A stretch of 64,000 nucleotides of DNA from Chitinophagales bacterium (GTDB lineage: Bacteria > Bacteroidota > Bacteroidia > Chitinophagales > Saprospiraceae): contig JAAFJY010000005.1 of the NCBI GenBank assembly GCA_013299105.1, positions 1 through 64,000 of the forward strand, given 5' to 3'. The notes under the pieces are model-generated. The model ran no database searches. It worked only from the letters and a program-made list of their open reading frames with translations, and was not told where the DNA came from. The translations under genes and the position numbers were made by a program. Positions 8,299-17,631 of the stretch are shown here, in pieces. The first letter of the stretch is position 1, and each line of letters starts with the position of its first letter.

Positions 8299-9258
8299 TT
8301 ACCCTTGCGCCAAAGCAATATCCACATTCCCTCCGGTAAGGATGATGCCCACTTTTTTGCCCTGAAACAATTCAGGGTTTTTCAACACCGCCGCCAAGGG
8401 GACGGCACAAGAGGGCTCAATGACGATTTTCATGCGCTCCCAAACCAGCCTCAAGGCAACCAATATTTCTTCTTCACTTACCGTCAGTACCCCTTTTAAA
8501 TGGGTGCTGATGATCTCAAAGGTTTTTTCCGACAAACTGGTTTTCAAGCCATCGGCAATGGTATTGGTGGTTTTATTGACTTGCCTTTCACCCGAAGTAA
8601 AAGATAGGTAAGCATCATTGACCTCCTCAGGTTCAGCGCCCCAGATTTCCGTGCCTGGCGAAAAATAATGCGTGGCCAGTGCTGTTCCACTCATCAAGCC
8701 ACCGCCACCAATCGGCGAAATGATGGCATCCAAGGCCGGACTGTCTTCGATCAATTCCAAAGCCGCAGTGGCCTGACCAGCGATGACATTGTAGTTGTCG
8801 AAAGGGTGTACAAATGTAGCCCCAGTTTCGGCTACTACTTTCTCCAGCATCTCTTCCCGGTCGATGGGGCGGGGGCCGCAAAGTACCACGTTGGCTCCGT
8901 AACCCCGGGTAGCCGCAATTTTTACCGCTGGGGAGTTTTCGGGCATCACGATGGTGGCTTGAATGCCCAGTACTTTTGCAGCCCTGGCAATGGCTTGGGC
9001 GTGGTTGCCAGAGGAGTGCGTGGTGATGCCCTTGGTCATTTGATCAGGCGTGAGGCGGCGGGCGGCGTTGGCAGCACCCCGCATTTTGAAGGCCCCGATT
9101 TTCTGAAAGTTTTCGCACTTGAAAAAACACTGCGCGCCAGCAATGGCGTCAATGCTTTCGCAAGTCATGACCGGGGTACGGTGGATCAAATCCTGGATCA
9201 GGGCATGGCTTTCGCGGATGTCGGCAGCCGTAGGAATGGTGGTGATGGATATTGGCAT
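8299..9258 (-). CDS. PLP-dependent threonine/serine dehydratase family enzyme (hydroxyaspartate dehydratase-like)
   Basis: A 319-aa fold-type II PLP enzyme. The Schiff-base lysine lies in FQKIGAFKMRGA (about residue 57), the substrate loop is SSGNHAQAIA, and the phosphate-binding loop is GGGGLMSGTA. There is no C-terminal ACT regulatory domain, unlike biosynthetic IlvA. The ENFQKxGAFKxRGA form is typical of serine racemase and threo-3-hydroxyaspartate ammonia-lyase enzymes; these deaminate beta-hydroxy amino acids or racemise serine. Exact substrate is undecided. The gene is monocistronic, with hppA on the same strand but 183 bp away across a terminator. Confidence 0.88.
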   Translation of the reverse strand: MPISITTIPTAADIRESHALIQDLIHRTPVMTCESIDAIAGAQCFFKCENFQKIGAFKMRGAANAARRLTPDQMTKGITTHSSGNHAQAIARAAKVLGIQATIVMPENSPAVKIAATRGYGANVVLCGPRPIDREEMLEKVVAETGATFVHPFDNYNVIAGQATAALELIEDSPALDAIISPIGGGGLMSGTALATHYFSPGTEIWGAEPEEVNDAYLSFTSGERQVNKTTNTIADGLKTSLSEKTFEIISTHLKGVLTVSEEEILVALRLVWERMKIVIEPSCAVPLAAVLKNPELFQGKKVGIILTGGNVDIALAQG

Positions 9259-9376
9259 GTGGAGAGTTATGAATTATAAGTTATGAGTGGGGGCATGATG
9301 GATCAAAAATCACCTGTTTTGTGTCTCGAAACAGCTAGACTTAGTTTTTATCGTAAAATAGGGACCCCGCATCAAA

Positions 9377-9416
9377 CAAAAACCGCCCCCCGATTAATTC
9401 GTGAAGGCGGTTTTTG
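9377..9416 (-). terminator. bidirectional rho-independent terminator of hppA
   Basis: Stem caaaaaccgcc / ggcggtttttg with an 18-nt loop. Runs of A and T on both sides let it work in either direction. It lies 26 bp past the hppA stop codon. Confidence 0.8.
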
Positions 9417-9441
9417 TATTCAGCAAAAAGAAAAGTATTGT

Positions 9442-11691
9442 TTAGAACTTGCGTACAGCAGCTTTTTGCTCAGCTTGAGAAGATTGCATTTTGATTTCTT
9501 TCTTCTCTTCTTTGCGGGTGTCAGCTTCAGAAATACCACCTGCGTGTATTTTGCCCAGGATTGGAGCGATGACCAAGGCAACCAAACAGGTCAACTTGAT
9601 CAGGATGTTCATTGACGGACCAGAGGTATCCTTGAATGGATCGCCTACGGTGTCGCCAATTACCGCAGCTTTGTGCGGCTCAGAGCCTTTGTAGTAAGTT
9701 TCGCCATCGATCACCACGCCTTTTTCAAAAGACTTCTTGGCGTTGTCCCAGGCACCACCAGCATTGGACTGGAAGATGGCCCACATGACACCCGATACCG
9801 TCACCCCAGCCATGTAGCCACCCAAGGCCTCAGGGCCCATGAGGAAACCAATGAAGATAGGCGTAACGATGGTAATCAAACCAGGGATCATCATTTCCTT
9901 GATTGCAGCCTGGGTAGAGATGTCCACACAACGGCCATAATCAGGCTGGTTTTTGTATTCCATGATGCCTGGAATCTCGCGGAACTGGCGACGTACTTCC
10001 TGTACCATCGACATGGCCGCACGGCCTACTGCACGCATGGCAAAAGCCGAGAACACCACGGGGATCATGCCACCCACGAACAAAGCCGCCAATACATCGG
10101 CCTTGAAAATATTGATGCCGTCGATTTTGGTGAAAGTCACATAAGCAGCAAACAAGCCCAAGGCGGTCAAAGCAGCTGATGCAATCGCAAAACCTTTGCC
10201 GATGGCAGCAGTAGTGTTGCCCACCGCATCCAGGATATCGGTACGCTCGCGTACTTCTTTGGGCAATTCGCTCATTTCAGCAATGCCACCAGCGTTGTCG
10301 GCGATGGGGCCGAAGGCGTCAATGGCCAACTGCATGGCAGTAGTAGCCATCATGGCTGAAGCCGCAATTGCTACGCCGTAGAAACCAGCCAGCCCATAAG
10401 TAGTATAAATGGCCGCTGCAAACAGGATGATCGGCAGGGCTGTTGACAACATCCCTTGGGCCAAACCTTCGATGATGTTGGTTGCTGCACCTGTTGAGGA
10501 ACGCTGGATGATGTCATTGACGGGCTTTTTGCCCATGCCAGTGTAGTACTCGGTGATGATGGAAATCAAACCACCTACTACCAAGCCTACCAATACCGCC
10601 CAATATACATTGAGCGAAGAGATGATTTTTGGGTCCTGGTCAAACAACTTAATAGTCATTTCGGCAGGCAACATCCAGTTGATGATTGGGTAACAAGCTA
10701 CACCAGTCAGGATGATGGAACCCCAGTTACCACGGTTCAAAGCACTTTGCACTGCTTGAGCCGACAAATTGTCGTCGCTCACGCGTACCAGCAAGCTGCC
10801 AATCAGGGAGAAAATGATGCCCAAACCAGCAATCAGCATCGGCAACAAGATGGGGCCCATGCCTCCAAATTGATCTTCCATGATGCTAATGTTGTCGCGG
10901 ATCAGGTAGTTGCCCAGTACCATTGTGGCCAAAACGGTAGCCACATAAGAGCCAAACAAGTCGGCACCCATACCAGCTACGTCGCCTACGTTGTCGCCTA
11001 CGTTGTCGGCAATGGTAGCAGGGTTGCGAGGATCGTCTTCAGGGATGCCAGCTTCTATTTTGCCTACGAGGTCAGCGCCTACGTCGGCAGCTTTGGTGTA
11101 GATGCCACCACCTACGCGGGCAAACAAAGCGATTGACTCAGCTCCCAGTGAGAAACCAGCCAATACTTCCAATACGCGCTCCATTTCCTCCACGCTGGTC
11201 ATTTCGCCATTCATGAAGTACTTGAAGAACAGGATGAAGAAAGAGCTCAAGCCCAATACGGCCAAGCCAGCTACCCCCATGCCCATCACGGTACCACCTG
11301 CGAAAGATACGCGCAGGGCCTGTGAAAGGCTGGTACGAGCAGCTTGCGTAGTGCGCACGTTGGCCTTGGTAGCGATGCGCATCCCAAAAAAGCCAGCCAG
11401 TGCCGAAAATGCCGCCCCAAAAACGAAGGCGATTACAATAAACCAGTGTGAGTTTTCTACCAGCGTAGATTGAAACACCAGCAAGCCGCCAGCAATCACC
11501 ACAAAGATGAACAACACGCGGTATTCGGCTTTCAAAAAAGCCATTGCACCATCGGCAATCGCCGAGGCAATTTGTTTCATACGATCTTCTCCTGCATCCT
11601 GTTTTACTACCCAGGAGCTGAGGAACATCATGTACAAGAGGGCCAATACCCCAAATGCGGGTAGCAGGTACACCAATGATTCCATAGTCAA
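9442..11691 (-). CDS. hppA: membrane-bound ion-translocating pyrophosphatase
   Basis: A 749-aa protein with about 16 membrane helices that couples pyrophosphate hydrolysis to H+ and/or Na+ export. The substrate site is intact: [31 protein letters not shown], and the C-terminal [14 protein letters not shown]. At the position that separates the two subfamilies it reads [13 protein letters not shown]: alanine rather than lysine, which predicts a K+-dependent enzyme. The last 20 residues ([19 protein letters not shown]) are a charged cytoplasmic extension of unclear role. The ATG at 11691 opens the first helix directly. Single gene followed by a strong terminator. Confidence 0.97.
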   Translation of the reverse strand: MTMESLVYLLPAFGVLALLYMMFLSSWVVKQDAGEDRMKQIASAIADGAMAFLKAEYRVLFIFVVIAGGLLVFQSTLVENSHWFIVIAFVFGAAFSALAGFFGMRIATKANVRTTQAARTSLSQALRVSFAGGTVMGMGVAGLAVLGLSSFFILFFKYFMNGEMTSVEEMERVLEVLAGFSLGAESIALFARVGGGIYTKAADVGADLVGKIEAGIPEDDPRNPATIADNVGDNVGDVAGMGADLFGSYVATVLATMVLGNYLIRDNISIMEDQFGGMGPILLPMLIAGLGIIFSLIGSLLVRVSDDNLSAQAVQSALNRGNWGSIILTGVACYPIINWMLPAEMTIKLFDQDPKIISSLNVYWAVLVGLVVGGLISIITEYYTGMGKKPVNDIIQRSSTGAATNIIEGLAQGMLSTALPIILFAAAIYTTYGLAGFYGVAIAASAMMATTAMQLAIDAFGPIADNAGGIAEMSELPKEVRERTDILDAVGNTTAAIGKGFAIASAALTALGLFAAYVTFTKIDGINIFKADVLAALFVGGMIPVVFSAFAMRAVGRAAMSMVQEVRRQFREIPGIMEYKNQPDYGRCVDISTQAAIKEMMIPGLITIVTPIFIGFLMGPEALGGYMAGVTVSGVMWAIFQSNAGGAWDNAKKSFEKGVVIDGETYYKGSEPHKAAVIGDTVGDPFKDTSGPSMNILIKLTCLVALVIAPILGKIHAGGISEADTRKEEKKEIKMQSSQAEQKAAVRKF

Positions 11692-11895
11692 TTACAAATC
11701 TAGCGGTTTAACGTTTGGTTTTGAATCGCGCAAAGGTAGTTGGATTCTGGTATTTTTTATAGCGAACTGCAAAGGGGGAATGGTTTTAAAGCAAAAAAGA
11801 GGGCATTTTTTGGCTGTGGGGGCTTTTTGGGGCGGCGGATGAATGGTTTTGGGCCTGCTTCGCAGGTATTTGGTTGTTAGCCTCGGATGTTTTTG

Positions 11896-12355
11896 GGCCT
11901 GCTGCGCAGGCTGTTTTTGGAACACGGATGACACGGATGACACGGATTACGCGGATAAAACACGGATTGCTAATTTGACGTTGACCGTGACGTTGACTTT
12001 TTTGTCTGAACTGTGATGGCTGTGATTTTTATGATTTACATGAGGCTAGCGTGACGTTGACTATGATGTTGACTTTTTTGTCTGAACTGTTATAGCGATG
12101 ATTTTTATGATTTACATGAGGCTAGCGTGACGTTGACCATTTTTTATCTGAACTGTGGTGGCTTTGGGGCATATGATGAGACATAATTACACCCAAAAAT
12201 GACTTTGAAACCCATCTTGTCTATCAAAAAAATCACAAAAATCACAGTTCAGACAAAAACGTCAGGGTCAACATCAATTTAGCAATCCGCGAAAAATCAG
12301 CGTCATCCGCGTCATCGGCGTCATCCGCGTGCTAAAAACAGCTTGCGAAGCAGGC
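11896..12355. repeat. family B 460-bp imperfect inverted repeat
   Basis: The left arm (11896-12022) reads: palindrome cctgctgcgcagg, 'acacggatgacacggatg', 'gacgttgac', 'ttgtctgaactgtgat'. The right arm (12225-12355) has the same modules inverted and ends gcttgcgaagcaggc. Between the arms are two to three copies of a roughly 75-bp unit (tttttatgatttacatgag, ctagcgtgacgttgac). No coding sequence is present. It fills most of the 866-bp gap between hppA and ftsX. Confidence 0.7.
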
Positions 12356-12457
12356 AAAATACCTTCAGCGGCATTTCCTAACGTGACGTTAGACAGGCCA
12401 CGGCCTGTCTCTACAGGACCCCGTAGCAGGTCAATGTCATGGGGGTAACGTCACACT

Positions 12458-12532
12458 GGCAAATCCGTGAAAATCCGTTGCATCCGTTTAATCCGTGTTC
12501 CCAACCAAGACCGCGAAGCGGGCTCCAAAAAA
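12458..12532. repeat. family B short copy
   Basis: Single-arm copy: aatccgtgaaaatccgttgc, 'atccgtttaatccgtgttc', then the palindromic core 'ccgcgaagcggg'. It sits 26 bp beyond the ftsX stop codon. Confidence 0.6.
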
Positions 12533-12557
12533 AACATCCGAGGCCTCCCCCCAAACC

Positions 12558-13427
12558 TCAATACAAATCATCCATCCGCATCCGCAGGTACTTGTTGACT
12601 ACATAATAGGTAGAAAGCAAGTAAATGCCCACCCCCAACAAGATCAAAAGACCAATTACGATCAACATCAGCTTCAAATCATGAAAAAGTGATACCTCCG
12701 GAAACGTATTACCGATCCAATACAACAAGCCCACCAAGGCCAAAATGGCCATTAAACTGCTCAAGAGGCCATGTAAAAAAGCCCGAATGAGGTGTGGCCT
12801 GCTGATGAACCCCCAGGAAGCACCCACCAATTCCATGTTTTTGATCAAAAAACGATTGGAGTACAAGGCCAGGCGAATGGTGTTGTGGATCAAAGCCGCA
12901 GAAATAAAAATGAAAAACAAACCAAACCCCAGGGCGAAATAACTCAGGTTTTTGAGGTTGCGCGCAATGTCATCCACCAAGCCCTCTTGGTAGTACACGT
13001 CGTTGACCATCGGCAGGGATTTCAATTCGCTGCGAATTTGCTGGAGCTGACCCGCGTCCATGTACTCCGCCCGCACGTTGAAAAAAACCAGGTCGAGAAA
13101 GGGATTGGGCATGTCCATTTTCAGGAAATCTTCGCCCAATTCGCGGCTCATCAGCTTGGTCGCCTGCTCGCGGGTGACAGTCGAGATGGAGCCCGTACGC
13201 GTATAATCGGCCTCCTCCAACAATTGGGTGAGCGAGTCGAGGGCTTGTGGAGCCGCAGTAGATTTCAACTCCACCATCAGGTTGACCCGTTCCTTGTACA
13301 GGCGCACAAACTGCTGGGCATGCAAGATGATGACGCCAAAAAAGCCCAATAAAAAAAGCACCAAGGCTACGCTTAGCAAAGCATAAAAGTAGTTGGGCCG
13401 GGTGCGGCGCTGCAAAAGTTTACTCAT
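12558..13427 (-). CDS. ftsX: cell division protein FtsX (permease-like)
   Basis: A 289-aa protein. One N-terminal membrane helix (about 14-38), a periplasmic domain (about 40-165, including ALDSLTQLLEEAD and LPMVNDVYYQEGLVD), then three C-terminal helices (about 168-190, 218-240 and 255-280) form the FtsX topology. Known FtsX proteins pair with the ATPase FtsE to activate peptidoglycan hydrolases at the division site. No ftsE is adjacent; in Bacteroidota the two genes are commonly separate. Length is normal. Confidence 0.88.
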   Translation of the reverse strand: MSKLLQRRTRPNYFYALLSVALVLFLLGFFGVIILHAQQFVRLYKERVNLMVELKSTAAPQALDSLTQLLEEADYTRTGSISTVTREQATKLMSRELGEDFLKMDMPNPFLDLVFFNVRAEYMDAGQLQQIRSELKSLPMVNDVYYQEGLVDDIARNLKNLSYFALGFGLFFIFISAALIHNTIRLALYSNRFLIKNMELVGASWGFISRPHLIRAFLHGLLSSLMAILALVGLLYWIGNTFPEVSLFHDLKLMLIVIGLLILLGVGIYLLSTYYVVNKYLRMRMDDLY

Positions 13428-13489
13428 GATGGGTGGGTCTCAGGGTTGGAATTTAGGATCATCAAGTTTGACTTGAATGCTGGGTGGTG

Positions 13490-13622
13490 ATGTTTGTTTT
13501 TTGAAGCCTGTTTTTTTGACTTACGACTTACGAGTGACGACTTACGACTTACGAAGTAGGGACCCGCTGGCAAGATTTGAGTTTGCTTGAGCATTCGGCT
13601 GTACGGTTTAAATCGTGTCATT
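13490..13622. repeat. family D dispersed element, partial copy 2
   Basis: Contains 'ttgacttacgacttacgag', 'acttacgaagtagggacc', 'cgctggcaagatttgag' and a 'cattcg'/'acggttt' tail, as in the other D copies. Its left end is diverged. It lies just upstream of ftsX and directly beside element A4. Confidence 0.55.
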
Positions 13623-13630
13623 ACAGAAAT

Positions 13631-13907
13631 CTGAAAACTTCGGAGATACTGTCTGAATATGCAAGAAGTTTTCAGATTAGGCCAACTATCGGTTAAACAA
13701 CATCTTACTAGCGGGGCTGTAGGCCCCTAAGGTTGGTAGCATAACGGTCAACATCATGTTTGGTGGGGCTGTAAGTCCCTAACGTTGGTCAGTCAACTTC
13801 ACACTGGCTATCATTTTCATCACGAAAATCGCCACCGTTGAAACTTTTTCGAAGTCAGGCTCACTTGCTCTTGGCTAGTAAAAGTGGTACATCTCCGAAG
13901 TTTCCAG
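13631..13907. mobile_element. family A MITE-like element, copy A4
   Basis: A 277-bp element with ends CTGAAAACTTCGGAGAT and ATCTCCGAAGTTTCCAG, inverted repeats with one mismatch. A second hairpin (ctgaaaactt...aagttttcag) is nested at 13631-13675. The interior carries two tandem modules of the type 'gggctgtaggcccctaa'. I see no convincing 6-bp target duplication, so it may be an older or rearranged copy. Confidence 0.65.
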
Positions 13908-13934
13908 CAAATCGTGAAAACGAGCATTTATGGC

Positions 13935-13990
13935 ACCTGAAATCTTACCAGCGAGCCCCTACTTCGTAAGTCGTAAGTCAAAAAACCGGC
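13935..13990. repeat. family D fragment, inverted orientation
   Basis: Reads 'cttaccagcgagcccctac' then 'ttcgtaagtcgtaagtcaa', the reverse complement of the core of D copies at 13490 and 19399. Together with the copy at 13490-13622 it brackets element A4. Confidence 0.5.
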
Positions 13991-14015
13991 TTCATGCATT
14001 AGAACCAAAGGCTCT

Positions 14016-14486
14016 TTAATACGGTGCCTTGTCCATCTGTTTCATCAATGCTTCGGTCTGGTTTAGCAACTGGCGCACATCCACCCTCAGGGCCTTGTCC
14101 TCGTTTTGCACCGAAGTGCTCAGGGGGCGATTGCGGGCTTCGGCAGCGTCTTTGGCCTGGTCAATTTCCATCATGCGCTCTTCCAGGGCCTGGCGTTCGC
14201 GCTCCAGGGCAGCGAGGCGTTCCAGGGTTTCGAGGTCGTTGTTGGAGCGGGCGTGGCTGCGCAAGTTGGTGTAAATGTTGTCCATTTTGTCCAGGGCAGT
14301 ATCGTATTTCCCTTCATCCAGTTTGGATTTTTCCGACTTCAAGAGGCCCCAAGTGGCTTTGCCCAATTGGCCTACCTGGCGAAAAATTTCTTTGGAGGAG
14401 GCCTTTTCTTCCGGGGTACCGAGGAAGTAATTGTAGACCAGGATTCCTACCACCAGGAGCAAACCGAGTTTGATCAACGAGCGCAT
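14016..14486 (-). CDS. small membrane-anchored coiled-coil protein
   Basis: A 156-aa protein. One N-terminal membrane helix (residues about 5-23, LIKLGLLLVVGILVYNYFLG) is followed by a charged, helical body. The stretch from about 85 to 150 (ETLERLAALERERQALEERM and onward) has coiled-coil character. There is no recognisable enzyme motif. It stands alone between repeat-rich gaps. The function is unknown; a structural or scaffolding role would fit the shape but is a guess. Confidence 0.65.
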   Translation of the reverse strand: MRSLIKLGLLLVVGILVYNYFLGTPEEKASSKEIFRQVGQLGKATWGLLKSEKSKLDEGKYDTALDKMDNIYTNLRSHARSNNDLETLERLAALERERQALEERMMEIDQAKDAAEARNRPLSTSVQNEDKALRVDVRQLLNQTEALMKQMDKAPY

Positions 14487-14570
14487 AGCATGTATTTTTT
14501 GAGGTTTTTTGGCAAAAAAATATAGTCACAAGAAGCACACAAATAATAACCCATAATTAAGCTTGGCTGA

Positions 14571-14660
14571 CGCCAAGTACCGCTTCGCGGCACAATTGCA
14601 GCACGCGGATGACGCAGATGACGCAGATTTTCGCGGATTACTAACATGACGTTGACCCCG
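14571..14660. repeat. family B short copy
   Basis: Palindromic core 'taccgcttcgcggc', then 'gcacgcggatgacgcagatg', a 'cgcggattactaac' segment and 'atgacgttgacc'. It lies upstream of the 156-aa membrane protein gene. Confidence 0.6.
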
Positions 14661-14747
14661 CACATCTCAAATCTTCGTTGTCAATTTTTATGCTTTACCC
14701 TTTGGGTGCCCCTAAAAAAACAAGTCGTTTTGAGCCGACTCGCATTT

Positions 14748-14865
14748 ACGCGTTACAAACGCGTGGAAGATGGTTCCGGTCAGAGACCTGGAACCAGCGT
14801 CCGGTCAGGAGACCTGGAACCAGCGTCGGGTCAAGAGACCTAGAACCAGCGTCCAGTCAGCCGCA
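14748..14865. repeat. family C (REP-like) with tandem arms
   Basis: Begins ACGCGTTACAAACGCGTGG, then the hairpin unit 'ggttccggtcagagacctgg'. Two further tandem units follow, each about 25 bp (ggtcaggagacctggaacc, then agcgtc). The tandem expansion is absent from the other C copies. Confidence 0.65.
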
Positions 14866-14938
14866 AAAACCATCCAGCAAACAAATATAAGAAGGTTTGG
14901 CAAAACGCGCAGGCATTTTACAATTGGTGATGATTTGT

Positions 14939-15005
14939 AACTGCGAAGTCCGTCCTCAGGTTTACCAAACTTTGGAAGTTTAGCAAACCTGAGGACGGAC
15001 TTCGC
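14939..15005. terminator. long perfect hairpin downstream of the WD40 gene
   Basis: The sequence gcgaagtccgtcctcaggtt, taccaaactttgg and aagtttagcaaacctgagg folds into a stem of about 20 bp (gaagtccgtcctcaggtt / aacctgaggacggacttc). It abuts the WD40 stop codon, so it probably ends the three-gene transcript from the right, but lacks a clear U-tract. Confidence 0.5.
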
Positions 15006-16742
15006 TCAATACCGCACCCCAAACTCAGCCTTCACCCGCTCCAACACCCCCGCAAATTGCCCTTTCACATCCAGGCCATCGTAAGCTGCTGAAGGAGTCG
15101 GGCAGGCTTTAAGCACATTGCCCTGGGCGTACAAAATGGACTTGCCATCAGCAGAAAAAATGGCGGGCAGGGTCGATTTTTCCAAATCCAGTTCCAATAA
15201 CAATTGGCCATTTTGGTTCCAGAGGCGGGCATAGCCGTCCTTGGCGGTGGAGAGCAACAAGCTGCCATCCGGCGAAAAGCGCAACTCGCTAACCCCCGCC
15301 TGGTGTCCTTCCAAAGTGAGCAGGCAAGTGCCTTTCAAGTCCCAGATTTTAACTTTTTGATCAGCTGAGGCGGTGGCGATGCGATCGGATTGGGGGCTGA
15401 ATACGGCATTCAACACCTGGCCTTGGTGCCCCGGCAGGTTGGCGGCCAGGCTGCCTGTTTTGGTCCACAATTTGGCCTGGGCATCCAGTCCGTAAGAGAC
15501 GATGTTGTTGCCATTGGGCGAAAAATTGACGGCCTTGACCACCGCCTGGTGCTCGCGCATGGTACCCAGGTCTTCGCCCTTGGTGCCCCAGAGGTGTAAG
15601 CTGCCGTCGGCCCCCGCAGTGAGGACGGCCTGGCCGTCGGGGCTGAACTGGGCAGCGTGGGTATAAATAGCCTTGGGCTCGATCAGGCCCATTTGCCCAC
15701 CCGATTGGGCGCTCCATACCCGCACGGTTCCGTCAGAAGAACGGGTCAATACTTTGTCGCCATCCGGCGAAAAACGGGCTTGATATACATTGCCCTGGTG
15801 CCCACTCAATACTTGCAGGGCCTGCCCTTGGGCGGTCCACAACCGGGCCGTGTTGTCGCGCGAGCAAGAGACAATTTTTTGGCCATCGGGCGAAAAAGCA
15901 GCGCCTAGCCAGCCTTCGGTATGCCCACTCAACTGAGCGATCCATTGGCCGGTGTTGGACCACAGCATAGCCTGGTTCGATTCCGAAAAAGTGAGCATCA
16001 AGCGACCATCCGGCGAATAAATAACCTGGCGAATGGTGTCTTTTTCCCGCCCCAACAAACTGCTCGAAACGGGTCGATTTTTTTCAAAACCCAGCAATTC
16101 GGCCTTGCCATCGGGCATAAAGGCCAAAATTTTGGAGCCACCCGGCAAGAGTTGGAAGCCGCTGAGGCCATTTTCATAATCCTTGAGGGCTTGGGAAAAA
16201 CTATCGCGGGCTGCTGCCCCAAAAGCCCGCTCTGCTTCGGGGTCTTCGAGGCCCAACAATTGGCGCGACAAGTAAGCCAAGGCCAAAGCCTGAGATTTTT
16301 TGCCCTGGTTGCGCAGGTTTTCCGATAAAAGCGACAAGCGCAGGCCCTCGGCCATGCGGCCCAGCCGCTGGGCAATTTGGCTGTATTCGTCCACGCTACG
16401 GGTCAGTTCATCGCTGAGTTGGGCGTAGTAGCGGGTTTTTTCCTTTTGTTCGTCGAGGTTGCGCTGGGTTTTTTCGGCCTCCTCGCGGGCTTTTTGGGTT
16501 TGGACCCTTTGTCGGTCCAGGGCTTTGGTCCATTCGTCCTGGGCTTGCACCACCAGGCGGTTGAGTTCTTCCACATTGGCCGCGCCATCGCAATAACGGG
16601 CGGCCAGGAAGGTGTTGATCGCGGTTTTGTAAGCACCTGCTTTGAGCTGGTCCTTGCCTTTTTGCAATTCTTGGGTGTAGGTACATTGGGCCGCAACACC
16701 AGTGGCCCAAACCAAGAAGATAAGAGTAATCAAACTACGCAT
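15006..16742 (-). CDS. exported WD40 beta-propeller protein with coiled coil
   Basis: A 578-aa protein from the ATG at 16742; a GTG three bases earlier is also in frame. The signal peptide is about residues 1-18 (LITLIFLVWATGVAAQ). Residues about 20-60 look TPR-like (LKAGAYKTAINTFLAARYC) and 75-130 form a charged coiled coil. About seven WD40 repeats follow (SPDGQKIVSCSRDNTARLW, SPDGDKVLTRSSDGTVRVW, and others). Exported WD40 proteins usually act as interaction scaffolds; no partner is evident. The start lies 3 bp after the preceding gene's stop, making it third in a tight operon. Confidence 0.88.
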   Translation of the reverse strand: MRSLITLIFLVWATGVAAQCTYTQELQKGKDQLKAGAYKTAINTFLAARYCDGAANVEELNRLVVQAQDEWTKALDRQRVQTQKAREEAEKTQRNLDEQKEKTRYYAQLSDELTRSVDEYSQIAQRLGRMAEGLRLSLLSENLRNQGKKSQALALAYLSRQLLGLEDPEAERAFGAAARDSFSQALKDYENGLSGFQLLPGGSKILAFMPDGKAELLGFEKNRPVSSSLLGREKDTIRQVIYSPDGRLMLTFSESNQAMLWSNTGQWIAQLSGHTEGWLGAAFSPDGQKIVSCSRDNTARLWTAQGQALQVLSGHQGNVYQARFSPDGDKVLTRSSDGTVRVWSAQSGGQMGLIEPKAIYTHAAQFSPDGQAVLTAGADGSLHLWGTKGEDLGTMREHQAVVKAVNFSPNGNNIVSYGLDAQAKLWTKTGSLAANLPGHQGQVLNAVFSPQSDRIATASADQKVKIWDLKGTCLLTLEGHQAGVSELRFSPDGSLLLSTAKDGYARLWNQNGQLLLELDLEKSTLPAIFSADGKSILYAQGNVLKACPTPSAAYDGLDVKGQFAGVLERVKAEFGVRY

Positions 16743-16745
16743 CAC

Positions 16746-17624
16746 TTAGCGATTTAAACCCATTTTGAAATTGAAACCTACTGCCCCAGCACCTGAAAAC
16801 ACCTCCGGTCGCAGGGAAATATCCGCCTTGCTTTTACCACAATAAGTATCGTATTGGCAGCGCTCTTTTTTGAGTTTGCGCCAGCGTAGGTAAGTCCAGG
16901 CAGCATCCAGGCCCAGGGCCGTCCAGCCTGCATAAGTAAAGATTTTGGCGGAAGTTTCATTGTTCTTGGCTTGCTCAAAAAAAGGATCAGCATCGCTTTT
17001 GAGCTGGCCTTGCTGCCAATAATCGCGGTAAGTCTGGTAGGCATTTTCTTTTTGGGCTTTGTAAATTTGGCCTACCCCGATCATGGCCAAACCTGCGCCG
17101 CCCAGCAACAAAGTTTGGTTGCGTTGTTGGGGTGTAAATGCCGGACGGGGCGCATTGCAGTCCACGGTACTCCAATATTCGCAGCGCAATACCAGCAGGT
17201 AAGTGCCCCCGTACAAGAGTACATCTTCGGCGAGGTCTTTCCATTTTAGCAGGTAATTTTTATGTACTTTGTCTTCACTTACCAGGGTTTCTTCCACGCT
17301 TCCTGGCTTAGGTATTACCAGACTGCCATCGGCCTGGTGCAGGTCCCAACGCAAGCGAATGTCACTGAAAGGGCTTTTTTTGATGATTTGGAAAGCCACC
17401 TGTAAGTCCGCATCGACCAAGGCCGCTTCGTCGATAAAAGCCCAGCTTTTGGTGCTTACTCCCGGACTGGCGTCCTCCATTTCGAGGTAAAGTCGGCCAT
17501 TATTGCCAGTCACCTTGCACAACACGCTGTCGCTGGAACTGCCCAAAAGGAACAATTTAGGCTGTTTTTGCGCCCATCCGCCAAGGGGAAAGGACAAAAG
17601 TAGCAGCAGGCTCAAGTTTTTCAT
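16746..17624 (-). CDS. hypothetical envelope protein, operon member
   Basis: A 292-aa protein. I chose the ATG at 17624 because it opens with a clean signal peptide (MKNLSLLLLLSFPLGGWAQ). The first half is beta-rich; a hydrophobic helix at about residue 170-190 (LLLGGAGLAMIGVGQIY) and another near 225-240 (FTYAGWTALGLDAAW) suggest two membrane passes with a short soluble loop. The family is not recognised. It lies 7 bp after the Kelch lipoprotein stop and 3 bp before the WD40 gene, so the three are surely one transcript and probably one envelope assembly. Confidence 0.75.
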   Translation of the reverse strand: MKNLSLLLLLSFPLGGWAQKQPKLFLLGSSSDSVLCKVTGNNGRLYLEMEDASPGVSTKSWAFIDEAALVDADLQVAFQIIKKSPFSDIRLRWDLHQADGSLVIPKPGSVEETLVSEDKVHKNYLLKWKDLAEDVLLYGGTYLLVLRCEYWSTVDCNAPRPAFTPQQRNQTLLLGGAGLAMIGVGQIYKAQKENAYQTYRDYWQQGQLKSDADPFFEQAKNNETSAKIFTYAGWTALGLDAAWTYLRWRKLKKERCQYDTYCGKSKADISLRPEVFSGAGAVGFNFKMGLNR

Positions 17625-17631
17625 AAGCAGT

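Noticed and set aside
15940-16010. tRNA-like 'ggttcgattcc' motif
   Set aside because: It lies inside the WD40 coding sequence and no cloverleaf can be formed around it.
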